55,405 nucleotides of DNA, taken from contig JAKPTZ010000039.1 of NCBI GenBank assembly GCA_029555025.1, forward strand, positions 1-55,405, read 5' to 3'. Below the pieces are notes generated by a model. It was not told the origin of the DNA, ran no database searches, and saw only the letters and a program-made list of their open reading frames with translations. Position 1 is the first letter of the stretch. Every line of letters begins with the position of its first letter. Source of the stretch: Deltaproteobacteria bacterium (GTDB lineage: Bacteria > Myxococcota_A > UBA9042 > DTJE01). Positions 49,624 to 55,405 of this stretch are shown in pieces. The translations under genes and the position numbers were made by a program.

Positions 49624-51402
49624 ATGAACGGGGCAGGCGCCTTGACCACCGGCACGAACAGTAAAATCCCCGAAATCCTGGCACCCGGCGGATCGATCGA
49701 GGCAATCGAGACCGCCATGGCAAACGGGGCGGACGCGGTCTATCTTGGCGTCGGCGACCTTAACGCAAGGGCCAGGGCCGCCAACCTGCAGGAACCTCAG
49801 CTTCCCGGTATCGTCGAATACGTGCATTCGTTCGGTTCCAGGGTTTACGTCACCCTGAACATCCCGGTCACGCGTTTCAACGTCAGGGAAACCGCCAGGA
49901 CGATGGCCGCATGCCACGAATCCGGGGTTGATGCGCTGATCGTCAGGGATCCTGTCATCATGAAGACCGCGGCAGCCCTGCTGCCTGATCTTCCGATTCA
50001 TGCCAGCACCCAGGCCGGTGTTCATTCGGTTGAAACCGCCCGCAGGATGGCGGATCTTGGTTGCCGAAGGGTCATCCTTGCCCGCGAGTGTTCCAGGAAC
50101 GACATCTCGGCAATAAGGATGGCCCTGCCGGATCTGGAACTGGAAGTCTTCGTGTTCGGGGCAATGTGTTTCGGCGTGTCCGGCCTGTGCATGATGGGAC
50201 ACAGCGTGTCGGGCCGATCCGGCAACCATGGCGCGTGCTGCCAGTCGTGCCGCCTTCCGTACTTCGATACCGGGGACGAGCCTGTCGGATACGTCTTCAG
50301 CATGAAGGATCTTGACCTGGTTCCACACATCCCGGAACTGGTGGCACTCGGGGTCGCGGCCTTCAAGATTGAAGGTCGGCTGAAGACCCCTTCATGGGTC
50401 GGCTGCGTCACGAAATGGCTCCGAACCGCGCTTGACAGGCCTGTGCCCGGACTTGATTCCGCCGAGTACGCACAATTTGATCGCGACGTTTCCGTGCTCT
50501 TCTCCCGCAGAAGAACCGATGGATTCTTCGTTGGCGACACGGACGCCGAAACCGTTCTTTCGACCGACAACCAGACCCACGCCGGGCTGGACGTCGGACA
50601 ATTCCGATCCAGGCAGGATCACACCGGCCACTGGATATCATTCAAGACACCTGTCGATATCAACGTCCGGGACGGACTTCTGGTCAAGGTCGGGGACGAT
50701 TCCGCCCCCGGAGGTTGCCAGTGGCTTCCGGTCGGCGTACGCGCCCTGGTCGATGGCAGGGGTAGATCGGCCATCCGGATTGCGGCCGGTCACGACGTTT
50801 CCGTCCCTCTTCCCGAAGAGCTTCGGCGATCGACGGTGCTTGCCGTTCACATCCACTCGGCCGACTCCGTCCGCGCAAGGTACAGGAAGGTCGAAAGACC
50901 GGTGCCCGGGGCCGTCGTCGAGGGAACCGTGCCATGGCCGGAATTCCTTGCGGCAGAGGTTCGTGCCGACTCGATTACGGCATCGATGCGGCTGGGCCGT
51001 TTCAAGGCCGCAGCCTCATGTCCGATTGAATCTTCTGCCGCAAGGGCGGAAGGTATCTCGGCAGATCACCTGAAGAAGTATTTCGGCATGGCCCGCACGA
51101 CAATCACCCCGGGACTGTTTGTCAATCCGAGTTCACTCAAGGCGGCGCGGCGCGAATTGATTGCCGGATTCATGGCGGCGCGCGACGAAGAAATCCGTCA
51201 ACGGGCCGAGGCCCTGGCGACCAGAATTTCCTCGATGTCGGATCAGTTCCAGCCTTCCGATGACGAACTCATAGATCGCGGGAATGGAACCGTTGCGATT
51301 TCAAGGGTGACGGGCATGAAGGAAGGCTGCGTCTATACTTCCGGGGGCGACGGTTTCCGGATTGAACCCGGGGCGGATTCGACCAGAATCCGAAAAGCTT
51401 GA
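49624..51402 (+). CDS. U32-family protein (peptidase U32 / RlhA-like RNA hydroxylation factor)
   Basis: A 592-residue protein of the U32 family. These are annotated as peptidases, but characterised members (RlhA, TrhP, UbiU/V) are iron-sulfur proteins for RNA or ubiquinone hydroxylation. The N-terminal barrel starts ILAPGGSIEAIETAMANGADAVYLG and includes IHASTQAGVHS and RVILARECS. The cluster ligands are the cysteines in EVFVFGAMCFGVSGLCMMG and HGACCQSCRLPY, followed by FSMKDLDLVPHIPELV and FKIEGRLK. The C-terminal half (about 280-590) is longer than in TrhP, resembling RlhA, which modifies C2501 of 23S rRNA in E. coli. That identification is by layout only. See the promoter entry for the start question. 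Confidence 0.88.
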   Translation: MNGAGALTTGTNSKIPEILAPGGSIEAIETAMANGADAVYLGVGDLNARARAANLQEPQLPGIVEYVHSFGSRVYVTLNIPVTRFNVRETARTMAACHESGVDALIVRDPVIMKTAAALLPDLPIHASTQAGVHSVETARRMADLGCRRVILARECSRNDISAIRMALPDLELEVFVFGAMCFGVSGLCMMGHSVSGRSGNHGACCQSCRLPYFDTGDEPVGYVFSMKDLDLVPHIPELVALGVAAFKIEGRLKTPSWVGCVTKWLRTALDRPVPGLDSAEYAQFDRDVSVLFSRRRTDGFFVGDTDAETVLSTDNQTHAGLDVGQFRSRQDHTGHWISFKTPVDINVRDGLLVKVGDDSAPGGCQWLPVGVRALVDGRGRSAIRIAAGHDVSVPLPEELRRSTVLAVHIHSADSVRARYRKVERPVPGAVVEGTVPWPEFLAAEVRADSITASMRLGRFKAAASCPIESSAARAEGISADHLKKYFGMARTTITPGLFVNPSSLKAARRELIAGFMAARDEEIRQRAEALATRISSMSDQFQPSDDELIDRGNGTVAISRVTGMKEGCVYTSGGDGFRIEPGADSTRIRKA

Positions 51403-51426
51403 TCTTTATTGATAATGCCCGGTTTT

Positions 51427-51456
51427 TTGGCAGTTGCCGGCATTCACTGATAGAAT
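51427..51456 (+). promoter_or_regulatory. Promoter of gpmA
   Basis: TTGGCA (51427-51432) and TAGAAT (51451-51456) with an 18-base spacer; start codon at 51500. The -35 is within an imperfect AATGCC/GGCATT hairpin (about 51414-51445). Confidence 0.6.
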
Positions 51457-51499
51457 TTTTCGCAAACAACCCGGCAGGTAAGGGTTGGGGGAAGGAATC

Positions 51500-52249
51500 A
51501 TGTACAAACTTGTGCTTCTTCGACACGGCGAAAGCCAGTGGAACCTTGAAAACAGATTCACCGGATGGACCGATGTTGACCTGTCGCCAACCGGGGTGAA
51601 CGAGGCAATTGAAGCCGGCAGGGTGCTGAAGGCAGAAGGCTTCGAATTCGATATCGCCTATACGTCGGTGCTGAAGCGGGCAATCAAGACCTTGTGGCTT
51701 GCCCTTGAGCAGCTTGACCAGATGTGGATTCCGGTCGTGAACCACTGGAGGCTGAACGAAAGGCATTACGGCGCCCTGCAGGGACTCAACAAGGCCGAGA
51801 CCGCCGAACTTCACGGCGAAGACAAGGTAAAGGTCTGGCGGCGCAGCTACGACATACCGCCGCCTCCCCTTGAATCAACCGATCCGCGATTCCCCGGCAA
51901 CGACCGACGGTATGCCGGACTTACGCAGGATGAACTTCCCCTTACGGAAAGCCTGAAGTTGACCGTTGACAGGTTCGTTCCGTACTTCGAGGACACCATC
52001 GCGCCGATGATCAAGTCCGGGCGGCGCGTCATCATTGCCGCCCACGGCAACAGCCTGAGGGCGCTGGTCAAGTATCTTGACGACATCTCCGATGCGGACA
52101 TCACCGAACTGAACATTCCGACAGGAATTCCGCTGCTTTACGAACTCGATGAAAATCTTCGTCCGATCTCCAGCCGGTACCTTGGCGACCAGGAAAAAAT
52201 CGCGGGGAAGATTCAGGCCGTGGCGAATCAGGCAAAGAAGAAGGCCTGA
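51500..52249 (+). CDS. gpmA: 2,3-bisphosphoglycerate-dependent phosphoglycerate mutase
   Basis: Glycolytic/gluconeogenic interconversion of 3- and 2-phosphoglycerate. 249 residues, standard for the cofactor-dependent enzyme. The phosphohistidine motif [10 protein letters not shown] is at about 5-14, followed by [41 protein letters not shown] (Glu acid/base), [10 protein letters not shown] and the second catalytic His in [19 protein letters not shown] 51500 has GAAGGA ahead; the frame is open five codons further from a GTG. Stand-alone gene with its own promoter, followed at 23 bases by a PilZ gene. Confidence 0.97.
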   Translation: MYKLVLLRHGESQWNLENRFTGWTDVDLSPTGVNEAIEAGRVLKAEGFEFDIAYTSVLKRAIKTLWLALEQLDQMWIPVVNHWRLNERHYGALQGLNKAETAELHGEDKVKVWRRSYDIPPPPLESTDPRFPGNDRRYAGLTQDELPLTESLKLTVDRFVPYFEDTIAPMIKSGRRVIIAAHGNSLRALVKYLDDISDADITELNIPTGIPLLYELDENLRPISSRYLGDQEKIAGKIQAVANQAKKKA

Positions 52250-52272
52250 TTGTTGAAGAAGCGCTTTCGTGA

Positions 52273-53097
52273 ATGTATGAAAAGAGAACGCATTTCAGAA
52301 GACCTCTGAAAGTTCCCGTCACCTGTTTCGTGGAAGGAAGAAAATTCGAGGCCGAAGCCAGGGATATTAGTCGGGGCGGCATATTTCTGGAAACGCGCGA
52401 TTCGTCATCCATACCGATGTCTGCGGTAGTTGGACTGATGTTCCCGGGTGACGCCAGGGATCAGTCAACCTTCCTGTTCGGCCGGGTGGCAAGGAAACAG
52501 GACGGCACCAACGAGGGGGTCGGACTGTCGTGGGAAAAGGCGGTATCCGGTGGGGATGCTGGCGGGCTTGCTAATCTTCTGACGAAGATGTTCGGAATCT
52601 CCAACCCGCAAATTCAGGTCGAGAGCAACGACCGTGGCCGCAGGAGCGTCTTCAAGTTCGAGTCCGAATCGGGGCGCCCCCACGAAACCAGGCCGGCCGG
52701 CAATGAAGCGATCCACTCGGCCTCCAATCGGGCTCCAGGTGGCGTCGCGACGGTGAAATCCGGCATGTCCTCGGAAGGTGAAACTGTGTCGTGCTATATC
52801 CGGGGCCATCTCGAAGAGAACCTTGTCCGTTACCCGGCCCTGATAACGAGGCTGGGGCCGCGATCCGCGCTGGCACACACGACGCTGAAGTACGATCCCC
52901 GTCCGATGTACGCCGATCTGATCTTCACGATCCCTTCAAAGGAAAGTCACGTCGAGGTCATCTGCAAGAGCGAGGCCAGGCAGATCAGCGCGGAGGAACC
53001 GGGTACCGTCGCTTTCAGGTTCTTCTCCGTCGAGGAAGGGGAATCGAAAGGTCTTCTTCGGCGATATCTTGCCTGGCTGCAACTTCACCAGAACTGA
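52273..53097 (+). CDS. PilZ-domain protein, probable c-di-GMP receptor, copy A
   Basis: A 274-residue cytoplasmic protein. The N-terminal PilZ domain (about 1-105) has the c-di-GMP-binding motif RTHFRRP (Arg5 and Arg9) and DISRGGIF (Asp-x-Ser-x-x-Gly), followed by FLFGRVARKQ and GLSWEKAV. A variable Ser/Arg/Gly linker (110-165) leads to a second beta-rich domain (about 165-274) that ends in GESKGLLRRYLAWLQLHQN. The second domain looks like a degenerate PilZ without the Arg motif. It belongs with the convergent gene at 53125-54285; the two share domain order and end motifs. Output partners (motility, secretion, development) cannot be told. Confidence 0.88.
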   Translation: MYEKRTHFRRPLKVPVTCFVEGRKFEAEARDISRGGIFLETRDSSSIPMSAVVGLMFPGDARDQSTFLFGRVARKQDGTNEGVGLSWEKAVSGGDAGGLANLLTKMFGISNPQIQVESNDRGRRSVFKFESESGRPHETRPAGNEAIHSASNRAPGGVATVKSGMSSEGETVSCYIRGHLEENLVRYPALITRLGPRSALAHTTLKYDPRPMYADLIFTIPSKESHVEVICKSEARQISAEEPGTVAFRFFSVEEGESKGLLRRYLAWLQLHQN

Positions 53098-53124
53098 CGG
53101 CACCGATTCGTTTGGAAGGTTCGC

Positions 53125-54285
53125 CTACACGGCACCGTTGAACTTCAACCATTTCAGGTAACGTTCCAGTATTCCGACCGATTCGCCCTCGTCGATGCGA
53201 CCGAACGTCACCACGAAGCCACTTTCGGCACCACGTTGAACCCCGGTCACGCGGCCGTGACACAAGACGGTTGAAACACCCTTGCGGGATCCGATGGTAA
53301 GTTCAAGAATCAAACCGGAATCTGGATCAATCGGCATGAACCTGGATCGAATCACGGCGGCGCCGGGCGAGAGGGCCGTGACCACGACGTCGAGCTTCGA
53401 GCCTGACACTATCACGGCGCCTTCCATCTCGCAGGCGATTGAATCGGGGACGCTGGAAATGTCCGCAAGGGCGGCGGTGACGGAAGGCCCCACGACGGCC
53501 GCGGCCGGAAGATGGATTGGGGATGCGTGACCACCAATCCTGACGGCCGAAATCTCTTCCTCGCTTACATCAAGATTCCCGATGAAGGACTCCAGTTCAC
53601 CCATCACGGCCTTCCCAGGCCTGGGACGAGCGGGAGGACGGTGCCGCGATGCAGGAACAGCCGCCGGCGGAAGTCCGGGGCGGTCGGGAGCGGGATCGGC
53701 ATCGAACTCCACCTCGATCGCGAACGGATCGGCGGTATGTTCAAGGCCGGAAACGGCAAACGAATCGGCATGGGGCTCGACCACGGAATCCCTGATGACA
53801 CGGCCGCCATAGCCGATTGAATCGACCACGTCCTGATTTCCGGGGCCGTCCGGGGCCGCGGGATCGAAAGGCTCGAAACGATATACGCACCTGGACATCT
53901 GTGAACTGGAACCGGAGGGTCCGACAAGTTCCTCTTCAACAACGGCATCCTCGACGCCCAGGAACTGATTCAGAAACGATTTCAGGTCGTTGGTTCTGCC
54001 AGCGGAAACGGCTTTTTCCCAGCGGACTGCAAATCCGCGAATGGGAACTTCCTGCTGACGGATCACCCGACCGAACAGGAACGTGGTTCCAACGCTGGTC
54101 GAATCCGATATGAAGACCAGGCCGGCAAGCGCGCCCACCGGAACAGGCCGGCCGAGCTCGGTTCCGACGAAGGCACCGCGCTGACTGACGTTCAGAGCGT
54201 GTGCGTCCAGACGGGCACCGTCGATATAACAGGTGACATCGTAATCAAGCGGACGGCGACTGTCCCTGCGCCTCTCATCAATCAC
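53125..54285 (-). CDS. PilZ-domain protein, probable c-di-GMP receptor, copy B
   Basis: A 386-residue paralogue of copy A. GTG 54285 is chosen: AGGGG lies eight bases upstream and the product then begins MIDERRRDSRRPLDYDV, aligning with MYEKRTHFRRPLKVPV of copy A; the frame stays open 17 codons further upstream. The PilZ motif is RRRDSRRP plus NVSQRGAF (Asn-x-Ser-x-x-Gly), then FLFGRVIRQQ and AVRWEKAVSAG. The linker is longer than in copy A (about 115-265) and rich in Asp, Pro and Ala. The C-terminal domain ends in GESVGILERYLKWLKFNGAV, matching copy A. The stops of the two genes are 27 bases apart. Confidence 0.88.
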   Translation of the reverse strand: MIDERRRDSRRPLDYDVTCYIDGARLDAHALNVSQRGAFVGTELGRPVPVGALAGLVFISDSTSVGTTFLFGRVIRQQEVPIRGFAVRWEKAVSAGRTNDLKSFLNQFLGVEDAVVEEELVGPSGSSSQMSRCVYRFEPFDPAAPDGPGNQDVVDSIGYGGRVIRDSVVEPHADSFAVSGLEHTADPFAIEVEFDADPAPDRPGLPPAAVPASRHRPPARPRPGKAVMGELESFIGNLDVSEEEISAVRIGGHASPIHLPAAAVVGPSVTAALADISSVPDSIACEMEGAVIVSGSKLDVVVTALSPGAAVIRSRFMPIDPDSGLILELTIGSRKGVSTVLCHGRVTGVQRGAESGFVVTFGRIDEGESVGILERYLKWLKFNGAV

Positions 54286-54423
54286 AATAGACACCCCTTT
54301 GATGAAAAACTTCAAGCCGACGACGGCAGTATTCAATCACGGTTACACGGTCGATTACAAACAATATCCATTCGCCGGATCTGTTTACGAGGAACAGCGG
54401 GTGACAGGCTGGCCGAAGGGCTT

Positions 54424-54439
54424 GTGCGATTACGCACAT
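54424..54439. repeat. Perfect inverted repeat TGTGCG-N4-CGCACA
   Basis: Six-base arms around ATTA. The arms resemble those of the repeat at 40350-40364. It lies about 140 bases upstream of the PilZ copy B start and about 205 bases upstream of the LolA-like gene, a position usable by an operator or enhancer-binding protein. Confidence 0.5.
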
Positions 54440-54584
54440 ACCCCGCAATCCAGGCAATCCACCGTGCGCCTTCGCACTATTTTCTTCAGGGATCCCTTGA
54501 TGGTGGCATTCAAACGGAATGAAGCTGCCATCTAAACATATGATTCGGCTGGATTTCATGGCAAAATTCAGACGCGAATCGAAA

Positions 54585-54601
54585 TTGGCCCGATTCTGGC
54601 T
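54585..54601 (+). promoter_or_regulatory. Candidate sigma-54 (-24/-12) promoter
   Basis: TTGGCCCG-N4-TGGCT places GG at 54587-54588 and GC at 54599-54600, the exact -24/-12 spacing; consensus is TGGCACG-N4-TTGCA. Start of transcription would fall near 54612, with AGGAG at 54632 and ATG at 54644. Confidence 0.45.
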
Positions 54602-54643
54602 AGAGCATCATCCCGACCTGTTTTCCAGTAAGGAGAAATTCAG

Positions 54644-55378
54644 ATGAAAACGGCACTTAACCTGGTCATTGCGATCGTAGTTGTGATGGTTCCCGTTCTT
54701 GCTGCGGCATCCGAACCGGTCGAGTCGGTGTTTGCGAAGATGGACAAGATTACGAACGGTTATGAAGACAGCATGATGGACGTTCACATGACCATCTATA
54801 ACCTTGACGGTTCAAAGAAAACCTACGATTCCGAAATTTACCAGAAAGGCCTCAAGCGCTTGCTGAAGTTCACGTCCGGCGAAATCAAGGGCATGGCCAA
54901 CCTGATCATGAGCCCTTCCGAGGTCTATGCTTACCTTCCCAGCCAGAAAAAGATCCGCCGCGTCGCCCCGCACAAGATGGGGCAGTCCCTGGCCGGCTCG
55001 GACATGACCAGCGACGATGCCGCCTTCGCAAGCTGGGTCGAGGTTTACGAGCCGAAGCTGGAAAAGGAAGACGACAAGTTCTGGTACGTCTATGCAACTG
55101 GAAAGAAAGGCGCGCCCTACCCGGCCGCTCGCCTGAAGATACAGAAGGGTGATTACCTGCTTGCCGAATACCAGTTCCTGAATGCAAACGATGGTCTCGT
55201 AAAGACGTACATATGCACCGACGTCAGGAACTGGAGTGGCATCAAGCGTGCCCGGCACATCACCATCCAGGACGGTCAGTCCGCCCACAAGACGACACTG
55301 GAACTGAAGAAGTTCAAGGTCAACCAGGGCCTGAAGGACGATTTCTTCAGCAAGCGCCAGCTTGAATGGGGTCGGTGA
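54644..55378 (+). CDS. Outer-membrane lipoprotein-sorting (LolA-like) periplasmic protein
   Basis: A 244-residue exported protein. The signal peptide (ALNLVIAIVVVMVPVLAAAS) precedes a LolA/LolB-like half-barrel: EPVESVFAKMDKITNGYED, DGSKKTYDSEIYQKGLKRLLK, GMANLIMSPSEVYAYLPSQ, KIRRVAPHKMGQSLAGSDMT and ending LKDDFFSKRQLEWG. This subgroup is annotated as outer-membrane lipoprotein-sorting protein and is often encoded beside RND/MMPL-type lipid exporters, where it is thought to carry hydrophobic cargo in the periplasm. AGGAG precedes the ATG. The next gene begins two bases after the stop, so this is the first gene of an operon leaving the window. Confidence 0.9.
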   Translation: MKTALNLVIAIVVVMVPVLAAASEPVESVFAKMDKITNGYEDSMMDVHMTIYNLDGSKKTYDSEIYQKGLKRLLKFTSGEIKGMANLIMSPSEVYAYLPSQKKIRRVAPHKMGQSLAGSDMTSDDAAFASWVEVYEPKLEKEDDKFWYVYATGKKGAPYPAARLKIQKGDYLLAEYQFLNANDGLVKTYICTDVRNWSGIKRARHITIQDGQSAHKTTLELKKFKVNQGLKDDFFSKRQLEWGR

Positions 55379-55380
55379 AC

Positions 55381-55405
55381 ATGAAAAAAATTCCCGGAAT
55401 GATTG
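55381..55405 (+). CDS. Start of the next gene in the LolA-like operon (cut by window edge)
   Basis: ATG 55381 follows the stop of the LolA-like gene by two bases, with GGGG about 14 bases ahead inside the upstream gene. Only eight codons are visible (MKKIPGMI), which look like the beginning of a signal peptide. The product cannot be identified. Confidence 0.55.

Larger units (their letters stand above)
54286..54643. other. Divergent intergenic region between PilZ copy B and the LolA-like gene
   Basis: 358 bases without a credible gene. It contains a perfect inverted repeat at 54424-54439, a second small inverted repeat CATTC-N5-GAATG at 54507-54521, and a candidate sigma-54 promoter near 54587-54601 directed at the gene to the right. 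Confidence 0.6.

Noticed and set aside
51410-51445. Hairpin AATGCC/GGCATT with internal T-run as terminator of the U32 gene
   Set aside because: The T-run is in the loop rather than after the stem, and the -35 of gpmA lies inside it; termination is doubtful.
1-55405. CRISPR arrays, insertion sequences and rRNA genes
   Set aside because: No regularly spaced repeats, transposase frames or rRNA-like segments were seen while reading both strands.

Overview
The window looks like chromosomal DNA of a high-GC, Gram-negative, Myxococcota-like (deltaproteobacterial) lineage. The reasons are: outer-membrane machinery (Omp85/TamB, a FadL-type porin, an RND pump); several lipoproteins whose lipobox cysteine is followed by an Asp/Gly/Pro-rich linker; two secreted hydrolases ending in MYXO-CTERM-like tails (Gly/Cys/Ser, one membrane helix, Arg cluster); and paralogous double-PilZ proteins of the type common in myxobacteria. 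The assignment is an inference from gene content; no rRNA is present.

Layout. 1-1394 is the right end of an integrated element: a tyrosine recombinase running off the left edge, next to a displaced 3' half of a tRNA-Lys(CUU) gene that keeps its own terminator. 1.5-12 kb holds envelope genes: an Asp-rich lipoprotein, an RND adaptor/pump pair, a CocE-type hydrolase, a Cys-rich lipoprotein and a FadL-like porin. 12.2-25.5 kb holds metabolism and signalling: a ferredoxin-nitroreductase fusion, a HAD phosphatase, an amino-acid permease, a large REC-REC-PPDK_N protein, glutamate dehydrogenase, a minus-strand group of one CocE hydrolase and two START-domain proteins, GrpE and a DHH phosphoesterase. 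25.6-32.4 kb holds a CAU tRNA, a zinc-ribbon coiled-coil protein, a large FG-GAP/VCBS lipoprotein, a four-gene operon of one SRPBCC-like protein and three microcompartment vertex (EutN/CcmL) paralogues, and an RsuA/RluB-type pseudouridine synthase. 32.4-43 kb holds a seven-POTRA Omp85 with a TamB-like partner, then comM and recA. 43-49.5 kb, all on the minus strand, holds a steroid-5-alpha-reductase-like protein with a 3-beta-HSD-like SDR, and an FGE-fold lipoprotein with mrfB and mrfA. 49.6-55.4 kb holds a U32 protein, phosphoglycerate mutase, two convergent PilZ proteins and a LolA-like protein opening a further operon behind a candidate sigma-54 promoter.

Genes that appear to work together: the tamA/tamB-like pair (outer-membrane assembly); mrfBA (excision-type repair, with ATGA/GTGA coupling to the upstream lipoprotein gene); the reductase/SDR pair (possibly a lipid or steroid-like substrate); and the SRPBCC + three BMC-P operon. 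The last is the best candidate for an undescribed system, because no BMC-H or BMC-T shell gene, encapsulated enzyme or signature dehydrogenase lies near it.
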